Origin: Ziziphus jujuba
Taxonomy: Eukaryota > Streptophyta > Magnoliopsida > Rosales > Rhamnaceae
DNA length: 64,000 bases
Direction of reading: 5' to 3'
NCBI RefSeq assembly: GCF_031755915.1
Contig: NC_083390.1
Coordinates: forward strand, 13,423,001-13,487,000
Made by a program: the position numbers and the translations under genes. The notes beneath the pieces were generated by a model. It did no database searches. It was given only the letters and a program-made list of their open reading frames with translations, and had not been told where the DNA came from. Shown piece by piece: positions 22,543 through 33,283 of the stretch. Every line of letters begins with the position of its first letter. Position 1 is the first letter of the stretch.

Positions 22543-23344
22543 GCTAATACATCGGACACCCATACATCGGACATTTTATATCGAACACCCATGTCTCGGA
22601 CATCTGACCTCGGACTTCGGACACCGGACGTAACTTAGCTCGGACAGACATCAGTTAGCTCGGACAGACATAAGTTAACTAGGACAGATGCCAGTTAGCT
22701 CGGATAGATATAAGTTATCTCGGACAGACATAAGTTAGCTTGGACATCAGGCAGACATAAGTTAGCTCGAACATCAGACATAAGTCAGCTTAATTGTCAA
22801 ACTAGTCAACTCGTTTTCTGATTTACATTTGACTTTTCTTTTTGGGTTTTTATTTATTTGCGGGACAAATAAGTTTAGGAAAGTTTTTATTTTATTATTT
22901 TGTTTGTAAATTAATTAATTCCTAATTGAAAATAAGGGAATTAATTAATTAGATTAGGAAAAGGAAAGATTCGGTCAAGCTAGAACTCTTCATTGTGTGG
23001 CCGGTTTTTCCTAGGGTTTTTAGGGTTTATTTTGTTTCTTTCAAAGCCTATTTAAAGGCTGATTTTTCAATAAGAATACAACTTTGATTTGATTAAGAAA
23101 ATACTTGTGAGATTTATTATCTCTTTGTTCTTTGAGAACACCTAAAACACCATTAGAGAATTGGTTGTTTTAGCTTGACTTATCAATAGGTTTTCCATCC
23201 TCTATTGTGGCGTCTACATTATACCAAGGTTGCTAATCATAGGTTGGTTAAGGGTTGAGGTCCATTCCATTAGAACTTGAACTTAATTGAGATCCGGGCT
23301 AATATAATACGGGTTTAGGAGCAGGTTGTCATAGGTTTGTATCA
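22338..23344 (+). repeat. 3' LTR of G3
   Basis: It starts TGATGCGAACCCGC and ends GTTTGTATCA. It is longer than the 5' LTR mainly because the repeat-rich block is longer. Tandem 20-bp units of the type AGTTAGCTCGGACAGACATA lie at about 22635-22795. Confidence 0.92.
22635..22795 (+). repeat. 20-bp tandem array in the F1 LTR
   Basis: Units of 20 bp (AGTTAGCTCGGACAGACATA with variants) follow one another without spacers, about seven times. The same array is present in the other F1 LTRs at about 5010-5190 and 11970-12160 (minus) and 16262-16400, with differing copy numbers. It lies upstream of the TATA-like AT-rich part of the LTR, so an enhancer-like role is possible but unproven. Confidence 0.75.
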
Positions 23345-24419
23345 GATCATCTCATCCATGGCTCTTATACTTTCAAAGTAAGTCATCATTTGAACCAACC
23401 TTGTGAGAAGAAACTAACTAAGACCTACGATGGCTAGAACTATGAGAAGCCATAAATGCCATGAAGTTCACTTACTAGGACCTATTGTCACTTGAGCTAT
23501 ATAAGTCTTCCTCTAAATTTGAACAAGTTATGTTCATGATCTTGCTTTTTCCTTTTCCTTTCTATACTTGGTCTTCTTATTTTGTGGACACTCAGAGGCT
23601 ATATGACCATATCTCTGATGTTCATAGTACTGCTTTCGTTCTTAAAGACCACTTCCTTCCTTTTTCACTACTTAAAGAAATTCCTTTATGTTTCTCACAA
23701 ATTTCATGAACTTCTTTATAGAAAGAGTCATATCTTCCTTATCCATGTCAAGTCCATCATTACCTAAATCAACTTGAGTTATCTGAGTCTTCCTCTAAAT
23801 TAGAACAAGATGTATTCAAAATTTTCATTTTCCCTTTTCCTTTCTATACTTATTCTTCTTCTTTAGTGGACACTCATTAGCTATATGACCTTATCTAACA
23901 TTCATAGCTATGACATAGTCCTAATTCTTTCTTTCTAAAGATTGTTTCCTTTATTTTTCACTACTTCAAGAAATTAAATTATTTTCCTATTTCTCATAAA
24001 TTTTATGAACTTCTTTATAAAAGGAGTCATATTTTCCTTGTCCATGCCAAGGCCATCATCATCTAAATCAACAAATCCTCACTAATTATTTTCAAGGCCA
24101 AACTTTTCCTATTTTTAAATTGGAAAAAGTTCAAGCTTCATTTTATTAATTTCCTTGCTTTTTTTTTTATGGCAGTCACTTTAGATTTGTCTCTTCCTAA
24201 AAGATAGTTAAAAATCTTGCTCACTAACTTGTGCTAAGGAATATTCTCTCCAAAGCTATGGCAATAATTTACAATCTCATTGAACTTGGCATGGCAATAA
24301 AAGATGAAAATAGGCAAGATTTGTTCGAAAGATGAATTTGAAAAGATTTTGTGTTGGTTATGAATTAAGGTTTTTAGTATTTTTGGTCTCGGATTTGCAC
24401 TTTTTTTAACCATCAATAG
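23345..24419 (-). pseudogene. Copia-type gag remnant, N-proximal part (piece 1 of 3)
   Basis: On the minus strand a decayed gag core (LGMDKENMTPFIKKFIKFM type) leads to a zinc knuckle with flanking basic residues. One copy at about 23585-23640 reads QYYEHQRYGHIASECPQNKK, so the first two ligands are changed. A second decayed copy lies at about 23870-23930. Both belong to a tandem duplication with a period of 282 bp (about 23490-23771 and 23772-24053). The minus strand then continues into pieces 2 and 3. Confidence 0.65.
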
Positions 24420-25126
24420 TGATACGAACCTAGAGCGACTTTGCCTCTAAACCCATAACAAATATTGAATTGGACCATCTAATTACAAATTATCAATGGA
24501 AGACCTCGACCTTTTATCTATATTTGAGGTAAGAACCTTGGTATGCTAAAGATGCCATAATAGGATGTGAAATAACCTATTGATAAGTCAGTTTTGAACT
24601 CCACAAGCAAAGTTTGAAAAGTTTGATATAGTTCTCAAAGAACCCAGAGAACCACTCTCACCTTTAATCAAAATTGTAATTTGATTTTTATTCATGACTT
24701 TTGTGCCTTTAAATAGGCAAAATAAATTATTAAGCTTTCCTAAATTTGCTAAAACTAATGAGGGACGAAAAATTAGGTTTAGGAAATCTAATGTGCTTAG
24801 GTTTAGAAAACCTAATGTGACAAAAGTGCCATATCACCATAAATGCCATGTCACCATCCATGTCATCAAAACTTGCCATTTCACCATGTTGTAGGATTCC
24901 TTACTTTAAGCTCTCTTTCATGTTGGCATCCACCATTCCTATCATATAGACCAATTTTGATTCGTCTTCAGAAATGAACCTGCTTCCTTGAGATGTGAAC
25001 ACCATTTGGATTAAATCATTTAGTGCTTCTTTAAACCTCTTTGCTCTTGCCCTGGTTATTGGTCCCATAGATATTTGAAGTGGCTCTCGACTCTATCTTA
25101 AGATGCTCCTAGTCATGTCCTCATCA
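24420..25126 (-). mobile_element. Solo LTR, family F2
   Basis: A 707-bp LTR, on the minus strand from TGATGAGGACATGAC to GTTCGTATCA, has no internal region on either side. The flanks are AATAG (24415-24419) and GATAG (25127-25131), a target duplication with one mismatch. It sits next to the Copia gag remnant. Solo LTRs arise by recombination between the two LTRs of an element. Confidence 0.85.
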
Positions 25127-25689
25127 GATAGGTTATGGTATTCTTGCTATTTGTTCATGAATTTTTGTACACAAAAAGTTAACCAAAGAGGCTCGGTTTT
25201 TTTTCTTTTCTTTTTTTTTTTTTTACAAAAACATATTAATATATTACAACAAGTAGAAGAGTGTAAACATAAAAAATACAACCAATCAAGACAACAAATG
25301 AGAGATAAATGCTTCAATTTGAAGCAATTGCCCTAGTGTGAAAGCAAGCTTATGTAATGATCCAATTGCACATTGCCGTTTTCGTTTCTCTCATAGCTTT
25401 TTTAAAGTTCTAGTAGCCCTCCCCAAGCTTGACATTTGCCTTGTGGTATTTGGTCAATGTGAAGGTCCAATCAGTGCATGCCATGTCACAAGCTTATCAC
25501 AGGCAAATGAAGTAGGTCAAATAGCTTAAGCTTCTCTCCTAATTGACATTAACCTTGTTCTAAAACAAATATACAAGCTTTCTTTTGTTACAAACAATGC
25601 AGTTAATTACACTTAAAAACAAGCTTCATAGCTCACTTATAACAAATTGTTTGTGAAAAAAAACATAAAAACATGCTCTTGACTTGACA
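25127..25689. other. Unassigned AT-rich sequence
   Basis: A poly-T tract lies at 25207-25223. No domain or repeat family is recognised. The open frame at 25338-25529 has no recognisable features. Confidence 0.4.
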
Positions 25690-25790
25690 CTAATCTAAGA
25701 TCCAAAAATGTTAAATGTATGCTTCATCTTTTCCTTGAAATCTTTTATAACATATGCATTGCAACTATTATGAGAAAATTGTTAACATAT
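25690..25790 (-). pseudogene. Copia reverse transcriptase fragment, downstream half
   Basis: The minus strand, allowing a frame slip, reads the segment after the Copia YVDD box (LLIIGANAYVIKDFKEKM-like and FDLGLMS-like). It joins the upstream half at 29249-29400 once G4 is removed. The box itself reads YVNN. Confidence 0.6.
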
Positions 25791-26642
25791 TGATATGAAC
25801 CTAGAGTGACTTGACACTAAACCCGTAACAAAGATTGATTTGGGTCGTCTAACTACAAGTTATCAGTGGAAAATCTCGATCTTTTACCTATATTTGAGGT
25901 AAGAACCTTGGTATGGGGAAGACACCACAATCAGGTGCGGAATAATATATTGATAAGTCAAATTTGAACTACACAAAAAAATTTTGAAAAGTTCGATCTA
26001 GTTCTTAGACAACCAAGAGAATCACTCTCACTTTTTAATCAAAATTGCAATATGCCTTTATTCATGACTTATGTGCCTTTAAATAGGAAAAATAAATTAC
26101 AAAGCTTTCCTAAACTAATATGGATGAAATTTAGGATTAGGAAACCTAATTTGGCTCCTAGTTGACTAATTTAAATGGCTTTTTATTCCTTGACCAGTTA
26201 ACTTTAACAAAAATAGGAAAGTAATTTAAAAACCTAATAAAACTAAGTTAGAAAAGTAAAATAGGCAACATGCCAAAATCTAATCAAAACATAAATAGAA
26301 ATTTAATGTGTCCTAACTATAAGATTCGGCCAAGCTTAGTTGAATGCCATGTAGTAGCATATCACCCTCCACATGGAAAAAATGCACTGTCACCATCCAT
26401 GTCATCAAAACTTGCCACATCACCATGTTGCATAATTCCATACATTAGGCTCTTTTTCATGGTGGCATCCTCCATCCCAATCATATGGATCAATGTTGGT
26501 TCATCTTTAGTAATGAACTTGCTTCCTTGATATGTGAACAACTCATAGAATAAACCATTTAATGCCTCTTTAAACTGCTTTGGGCTAGCTTTGGTTATTG
26601 GTCCCTTAGAGATTTGAAGTGCTCCTAGTCATATCCTCATCA
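25791..26642 (-). repeat. 3' LTR of G4
   Basis: 852 bp, on the minus strand TGATGAGGATATGAC to GTTCATATCA. It has only one unit of the AGGTTTAGGAAACCT-type repeat that is multiplied in the 5' LTR. Confidence 0.88.
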
Positions 26643-26805
26643 TTCCTCTCCTCTTGAAAAGGATTTGTCCTCAAATCATCACTTGTACAAAAAAGAGATA
26701 AATCAACAACATTAAAGGTAGCACTTACATTATACTCACCTGGAAGATCTAATTTGTAAGCGTTATCATTAAGTGTCTCCAATATTTGGAATGGACCATC
26801 TCCAC
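26643..26805 (-). pseudogene. Purine tract and integrase C-terminal tail of G4
   Basis: The minus strand reads [22 protein letters not shown] and SATFNVVDL, the GPY/F region of the integrase, then a charged stretch. The purine tract AAGAGGAGAGGAA (26643-26655) abuts the LTR. Confidence 0.85.
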
Positions 26806-27592
26806 ATAATGATGCAAATTGACCTGATTTTCTATTTTCCTATTCAAACCAGCTAAGAAACATGCCATAGTAGCCTCCCTATCCTCCTTAACATTAGCCC
26901 TTATCATAAAGATTTCCATCTCCTTATAACAATCCTCCACACTCTTATTTCCTTGAGACAAGCTTTATAGCTTCTGAAAAATGCTCCTATAGTAATGGCT
27001 AGGTACGAAATGCTTTCTCATCAAAGTCTTCATCTCCTCCCATGTATCTATAGGTCTTTGATCCGCTCGCCTCCTAGAAAGTGTCTTTTTGTCCCACCAT
27101 CCAATAGCATAGTCCGTGAATTCAAAAGTGACTGATTTAACATTTTTAGCCTCCGAATAGTTCTGACAATCAAATACCATCTCAATCTTCTTCTCCCACT
27201 CAAGATAAGCTTATGAATCACTTTTACCTTAGAATGATGGTATTTTCATCTTAATTCCTCCATATCATTGCCTCTGTCTAATCTGTCTTCCACGGAATTG
27301 ATTGGTACCCAAGCCAATGTCTTCTTCTTCTTCCTCATAGTCATCTCTCACTCGCTCTAAATCTTCCCCTCTTGGAGAATTTCTTCCTCTTCCACGACCA
27401 TGAGTGAGCCTTTGTGGTGGTCATTGCTGCGGCATTTGGATTGATGATTCCATCCTATCCAACCTATCATGGATCTGCCCAACTCAACCGTAATGCCCTT
27501 TGGAGTTCTCCCACCAAAGCTTGGATGTATAACTTTGGATTAGCCACAGCTGGAATTCCTTCCATGCTTTCTTTGTTTTTGTCTTATGACAT
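26806..27592 (-). pseudogene. Partial gag of G4
   Basis: From ATG at 27592-27590 the third codon is TAA, followed by readable gag: ESMEGIPAVANPKLYIQALVGELQRAL, an RG-rich patch, and the capsid domain with MVFDCQNYSEAK, WWDKKTLSRR, TWEEMKTLMRKHFVPSHYYRS and KSVEDCYKEMEIFMIRANV up to LHHYVE. There it fuses to the pol tail. No zinc knuckle remains. Confidence 0.85.
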
Positions 27593-28222
27593 GATTTCCT
27601 ACAAAACTTATTAGTAAAAAAGCAAAGAACCTCACAACACTCCCTCAAATGTTTCACTCAAATTCAAGATCTCAATTCACTAGTGTTTGTACTCTAGTTA
27701 TAGTTCGACTTTTACCCTCTATAATTCTCACCTCTCTTACCTTTTACCACTCTAGTAATTCTATTTGGTTCTTTGCAAACTAATTTCAAATTAAATCAAA
27801 CTAGCATGTAACAATCCAAATAGACCCCAAACAGTCATGAAAATAAAGCTAAGAAGACAAATAGAACGAAAAATAACAAGAAAAAGGCAACAATGATAGA
27901 TTTGATTTTCAACAAGAAATTTGGCACAAACAAAAGAAACTAGAATATAAGAACAAATTGAAACGAGATTTGCAAAGTGGAATGAATAATCACCAAACCG
28001 TTTTTTGGGTATTGATTTTGGTTTGTTTTTGGTGCTCCTCAAGTCAAGGAAAAAAAATTTCACTAGCTGTTTTCTCTTAAAATCTTAATAATTCAATGCC
28101 ACAAACCACAAGAACAACCAAAGAAAGCAAATATGCAATTTCTAACCTAAAATCGAAAAAACCAAGAAAAACAATGAAACAAAAGGAAAAAATAGTTAGA
28201 TCAAACTTGTAATTAGAAACTA
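27593..28222 (-). other. G4 untranslated leader
   Basis: AT-rich leader similar to the G8 leader at 61469-62192 (shared GGAGCACAAAAAAC region and GAGTACAAAC block). No coding region. Confidence 0.7.
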
Positions 28223-28234
28223 GCTCTGATACCG
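28223..28234 (-). promoter_or_regulatory. Primer binding site of G4
   Basis: The minus strand reads CGGTATCAGAGC, one base different from the initiator Met-tRNA complement. Confidence 0.8.
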
Positions 28235-28237
28235 AAC

Positions 28238-29248
28238 TGATATGAACCTATAATGACTTGCCTTTAAACTCGTAACAAGGATTGATTTGGACCGTCTAAC
28301 TACAAGTTATCAATGGAAGACCTCGACCCTTTACCTATTTTGAGGTAAGAACCTTGATATGGTGAAGACACCATAATAGGGTGCTAAATAACCTATTGAT
28401 AAGTTAAATTTGAACTCCACAAACAAAGTTTGAAAAGTTTGATCTAGTTCTTAGACAACCAAGAGAATCACTCTCACTTTTTAATCAAAATTGTAATATG
28501 CCTTTATTCATGACTTATGTGCCTTTAAATAGCAAAATAAATTACAAAAATTTCCTAAACTAATATGGCCGAAATTTAGGTTTAGAAAACCTAATTTGGT
28601 TAGGTTTACGAAATCTAATTTGGTTAAGTTGAGGATACCTAATTTGATTAAGTTTAGGAAACCTAATTTAGTTATGCTTAGGAAACCTAATTTGATTAGG
28701 TTTATGAAACCTAATTTGTCTCCTAGTTTCCTAAATTGAAGGGCTTTTAATTCCTTAACTAGTCAACTCTAACAAAAATAGGAAAGTAATTTAAAAACCT
28801 AATAAAACTAAATTAGAAAAGTAAAATAGGCAACATGCCAAAATCCAATCAAAACATAAATAGAAATTTAATGTGTCCTAACTATAAGATTCGGCCAGGC
28901 GTAGTTGAATGCCATGTAGGCGTATATCACCCTCCACGTGGCAAAAGTACCATTTCACCATATGATGTCACATCACTATCCATGTCATCAAAACTTGCCA
29001 CGTCACCATGTTATAGGATTCCATATGTTAAGCTCTCTTTCATGGTGGCATCCTCTATCCCAATTATATGGACCAATGTTGGTTCATCTTCAGTAACAAA
29101 CTTGCTTCCTTGAGATGTGAGCACCTCTTGGGTTAAACCATTTAGTGCTTTTTTAAACTACTTTACTCTAGCTCTGGTTATTGGTCCCGTAGAGATTTGA
29201 AGTAGCTCTCAATTCCATCTTAAGGTGCTCCTAGTCATATCCTCATAA
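28238..29248 (-). repeat. 5' LTR of G4
   Basis: About 1011 bp, ending CCTCATAA on the window strand (canonical CCTCATCA). It holds a tandem array at about 28575-28720. Confidence 0.85.
28575..28720. repeat. Tandem array of AGGTTTAGGAAACCTAATTT-type units
   Basis: Five to six diverged units of about 27 bp, each with the near-palindrome AGGTTT..AAACCT. The matching 3' LTR has one unit and the solo LTR at 24420 about two, so the array accounts for most of the LTR length difference. Confidence 0.8.
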
Positions 29249-29416
29249 CATACAAATAGATTATCATTTTATCTTTAATTGGACTTGCTTTGATGTAGAA
29301 AGTTGACTCATTTTCACTTCTAGTAAAGCCTGCATTCACCAAGAAATCATCTATTTGGCTATTCCAAACTCATAATGCGTGTATTCCAGGTATCTTCCCT
29401 AAGAACACACCTAAAC
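29249..29416 (-). pseudogene. Copia reverse transcriptase fragment, upstream half
   Basis: The minus strand reads WNSQIDDFLVNAGFTRSENE, STFYIKASPIKDKM and II-LYV, the segment just before the YVDD box in Copia RTs. G4 inserted exactly in the codons of that box. Left of 29416 the copy is cut by the F3 solo LTR. Confidence 0.7.
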
Positions 29417-30314
29417 TGATACAAGCCTAAGCAATCCAACCTAAATTCATACAAACTAAAGCATAATCATCTAATTGATTCAGGTTCTTATAGAATGAAT
29501 GACACCACAAAAGGATTGCGGAATTACCTATTGATAAGTTAAGAATTGAACTTTAATTCTCAAGTTATAAAAGTTCAAAGGATAGTTGTTAGAGAACCAA
29601 AAAATTTAACTCTCACAAGTATTAAATTTTGCTAAAGATCAAAAGTTATTGCATTAATGAAGTTGAAGCCTTTTTATAGGCTAAAATACATGAAAAATAA
29701 TAAACAATTCATCCAAAATACCTTCTTAAACTCAAAACCCTAAATTCTAACTTATTTTCTAATTTAAATTTGACTGGTTAATTTTTTTTATAGTTTAGGA
29801 AAGTGATTAATTACATAATAACTTAAGATTATGAAACTAGTTAATTTTCCAACCAATAATAATTAAAAACATAAAATCAAAATAAGACGAAAATAATAAA
29901 ACTTAATGATTAAGTAACTTGGTGATCAAGTAAGACACCTAATTAGCCTAAAAGGGAAACAAGCTTATTTCTTTCTTTTCAAGCCATGTTGGACGGCCAT
30001 TTAAATGCCACATGTCCAAAGATGCCATGTCATCAAAGTACCATGTCATCATACTATTGAGAAATTACCAAATTGCCCCTAACATTATTTTCCCTCAAGC
30101 TTTCATATCCGCAACCTTCAATGCTTAATATTGTTGCTAATTTTGATTCTTCCTTAGCAAAACTCTTGCATTCTTGATTGATAAGCACCTCCCGGATAAG
30201 ACTATTCAATGCTTCTTTAAACCTTTTGGCACGAGCTTTAGTAATTGGTCCAGTTGGCAACTCCAATGGCTCAGGACTCCATCTTTGAGTGCTCCATGAT
30301 GATCCTCATCATCA
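29417..30314 (-). mobile_element. Solo LTR, family F3
   Basis: An 898-bp LTR with a perfect target duplication TAAAC (29412-29416 and 30315-30319) and no internal region. On the minus strand it begins TGATGATGAGGATCATC and ends GGCTTGTATCA. Its first 200 bases encode LPTGPITKARAKRFKEALNS (30054-30266), the F3 form of the LTR-encoded peptide. Confidence 0.92.
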
Positions 30315-30319
30315 TAAAC

Positions 30320-30900
30320 TTTAAAATAGCCTTCATAGGAAGAATATCATGCACCAATCTGCATTTGAAAGAATGAATTTTTGGGTAAGCCTTCATTCCG
30401 TAAATTTTCTTCCAAAAAAATTATTATGATTTGTTGTTGTGCTACTTATGCACGATTCACACCATTCATTACATCCATTCATTTGTGATAACAAGAATGC
30501 ACCATAAAGTGACCTTTTCACTAGCACATGACCATAGACATTTATTAGCCCTGCACATAAATTAATTGGAATTTGCAGTATCTTATCCATTAGCACTATT
30601 GGAAAAGCTCACTGTTTAATAGATAGGGGTTGATAAGCTCAAAACAATTCCATTTCTCATTATTATATTGCACTAAAATACCCTCACTCGATTCTCATTT
30701 ATCTTTCCAAATCAAAATATGGTGCCCATCATCCACCTTCCAATAATAATACTGCTTAATAATCTAATTTCCTTGAAAAAAATGCTTTGCCAATTAAAAG
30801 AAGCTTTCTTTAGAATTGTCATAACTTATGTCCACAAAATAGCTAAATTATTATGATATTGTTCATTTTAGTCCCAACCCGTATGGTTTGTTTTAGCCAA
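30320..30900. other. Unassigned sequence, possibly old retroelement
   Basis: The minus strand gives broken readable stretches without a family match that can be named. No terminal repeats were found. Confidence 0.3.
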
Positions 30901-30916
30901 AGCCTCACAGGATTGC

Positions 30917-31186
30917 CCAAAAGGCCTCATACTAGTAAGAGAAATGCCCATACTTATACACCACTTCATCAACTCCTTCTCGAGCAATGTAGGATTGTTA
31001 ATTGTCCATGCTTCTTCTTACCTTACATCCTATAAGGCTCACAAGTCTTACAATATATTAAAGTCTTAACTCGATGGAAAGTGTGCCAGCAAGGTTTACT
31101 AAACCTTAAGGTAAGTGGATTGTAAGATTTGTAAACCCTAAAGAATGCAAGACAAAAAAGGATACACTAGTATGAGGCCTTCTTGG
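30917..31186. repeat. Short inverted-repeat element
   Basis: CCAAAAGGCCTCATACTAGT at 30917-30936 is mirrored by ACTAGTATGAGGCCTTCTTGG at 31166-31186, enclosing about 230 bp with no coding capacity. It could be a small non-autonomous element or part of a repeat that carries this motif; no target duplication was confirmed. Confidence 0.5.
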
Positions 31187-32639
31187 TAAGTCAATAGAAC
31201 TCGAGCCAAAATAAACTTATGCGGGTTAAGTCCAAGGAGGACAAGGTCATACTAGTGGAGCTGGTCGTGGACATAGGGTGTGACAAAAATTGTAGCTGCC
31301 ATGAAGCATGTTGTCCAAAAATATGTACCTTTAAAAAATCTTGCCTATAACGCCAGCTCCAATCCCAATGCTTGCTTGGAAGCATGGTTTTTAAGCAAGC
31401 ATAACTTTATTAAAAACTTCAAAATCGATAAACCTCATATTTCTTCACCTAGATATATCACATTGTTCATTTTCAATAAACTACCAAAACTAATTTATGT
31501 TAGATGAAATATCCTTACATAATTCAATAGGAAATTTAATAGTGACATTGAATAAGTTGGTTGGTTCGAGCAACAAATTTAATTAAAATATCTTTACTGG
31601 CTATATCATATAACAATTCAGCCATCCTTCCACCTGTAATTTTATATGATCGAAAATTCTTTCTAATACTTGCCTCTTCCCTCATCCCATTTAGTTGGCA
31701 TTCTCAAATAATTACATTGAAAAAAAAAATATATATATATATATAATTGGTAATTTTGGTAGTATATATAAAATCAATTTTTCATTAGGACATCCTGATG
31801 GATTTTCCATCAGAACTCTCTTTGTCAACCTTGGAACTATTCAAAGATTGGGATTTAAAAATATATATATAAGGTTTTAAATGAGTTTAATGAAATTCTA
31901 AATTCCTAAGAGAACAAAGTAAATTATATTATAACTCATATAAACCCCAAATGCATCTTAAGTCTTAGCCTTTAAAGAGTTTCAAAGTGATAGGACTGCT
32001 TCTGGGATCTTTCTAGACACCTAAAGTGGTCTCCCCTAAGGACAATCCAACCATAATCTTTACTGAATCCTTGACAAAACCTTCTCCATAAAATCATATA
32101 TTACCCAAAATAAATAGTTTATATGGAAGAAAACACTTTTGAGATATTTCTTAATAACAATAGCAACTATAATAATTTCATAACCAACATAGACAACAAA
32201 AGAGTTTTGCATACATGGGTCAATCCACTAAAGTAGTTTAAGTAGTACAAATGAACAAATGCAAATGTGTTGAAAGTACTCTATATAATTTATACATCAG
32301 AATTAACGAAAGAAAGAATACATAATTTCATCAGAGTTAAAGGAAAAGAACAATATATTAATAGTAAAATAATATATGAACAACATAGATGTCTGGATGA
32401 GATGTATGTAACTTCTCAACTGAGTTTTAAAAGGACATTTGAAAACATAAAACTATGAAACAAGCTTAGTGAGTAAATAATTTACATATTTGAAAAATAA
32501 ATGTATTTAATTACATCATTTCTCTCAAGGCTCCACAATCATTCTTTCAAAAAGTCCTCCATTTTGGAAAATTATTTTGAAAACCTAAGTAATTTTTAGA
32601 ACCCAAGTAAATCACATATCTCATAAGAAAAATTATAAT
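31187..32639. other. AT-rich intergenic sequence, nothing recognised
   Basis: It contains an AT dinucleotide run at about 31728-31745 and again at 31860-31870. Short open frames have no recognisable features. Confidence 0.4.
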
Positions 32640-32644
32640 AATAT

Positions 32645-33283
32645 TGGTGTTTGTACCAATATTTTCGATCTAAGATAATAAGGAAGCATAAGGAAAAGTA
32701 TCCCACATGGATAAGGAGAAAGGAAATCAATTGGATTTTTGAACTATAAGTTTTTCAATTATTCCACATCAAAAAAGTAAGAGATTTGTGAGTGGTTTCT
32801 TTTCCTATATATTGAAGTCTCATTTGCTCATGGAAGCACACCTCAAATTTTATAGTACATCTCTTCATACTAAAAGCTTTTCTCATCTTCAATTCTAGTT
32901 TTCAATATAGAAAAGGCTTTCTAGCCATTTATTATTTAATTTTTATTTAGTGTTGGGCCTTAGACCACCTATCATTTTAATTTTAGCCATTTAATTTTAT
33001 GCTAGTCCTTAGGCCACCAGTTTTATTGACTTTAATTATTATTATTAGTATTATTGTTATTATTATTGACATTCTTATTTATTTATTTTTAGTTGATTAG
33101 AGTCCTTCAATTATTAAGGTATTAGAACTTTCTTAATTGTTTGTTCTCTATAATTAAATACAATCGTCTAATTTTATTTTATTTTTGTAATTGTTATTAT
33201 TATTATTTTCTCTATTTCCTTCAATTTAGAAGGTGGCACACTAACACAATCAAAGACTTTTGGTGTTGGATTTTATTCTAACA
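32645..33283 (+). repeat. Candidate Copia-type solo LTR remnant
   Basis: The right end reads GGTGTTGG then TTCTAACA followed by ATTGGTA, which looks like an LTR terminus followed by a truncated TGGTATCAGAGC primer site. The body has a TATATATTGAAGTCTCA promoter-like part and AT-rich spacer. The left boundary and target duplication could not be fixed. Confidence 0.35.

Larger units (their letters stand above)
15982..23344 (+). mobile_element. G3: Ty3/gypsy element, family F1, lacking the RT core
   Basis: It is a structurally complete insertion of 7363 bp with a 970-bp 5' LTR, primer site, gag, protease, RNase H, integrase, purine tract and a 1007-bp 3' LTR. The target duplication GATCA is perfect (15977-15981 and 23345-23349). 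The reverse transcriptase core (about 660 bp compared with G2) is missing and replaced by 132 bp of LTR end (20417-20548). It also has premature stops and frameshifts. It could have moved only with enzymes supplied by another copy if the loss preceded insertion. Confidence 0.95.
25791..29248 (-). mobile_element. G4: short Ty3/gypsy deletion derivative, family F2
   Basis: It has a 5' LTR 28238-29248, primer site, leader, part of gag, then directly the integrase tail, purine tract and 3' LTR 25791-26642. The flanks are CATAT (25786-25790) and CATAC (29249-29253). Everything from late gag to the integrase C-terminus is deleted at 26798-26805, where gag and pol share the 8 bases GTGGAGAT on the element strand. 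At 3.5 kb, with intact cis signals and no protease, RT or integrase core, it looks like a non-autonomous element. Confidence 0.9.

Noticed and set aside
22635..22795. CRISPR-like array of 20-bp repeats
   Set aside because: Units are contiguous with no spacers, lie inside an LTR and occur in a plant genome.
25338..25529. 63-codon open frame between solo LTR and G4
   Set aside because: No domain, no conserved counterpart in the window.
31191..31385. Possible small gene on the minus strand
   Set aside because: No recognisable domain or start context; open by chance in low-complexity DNA.
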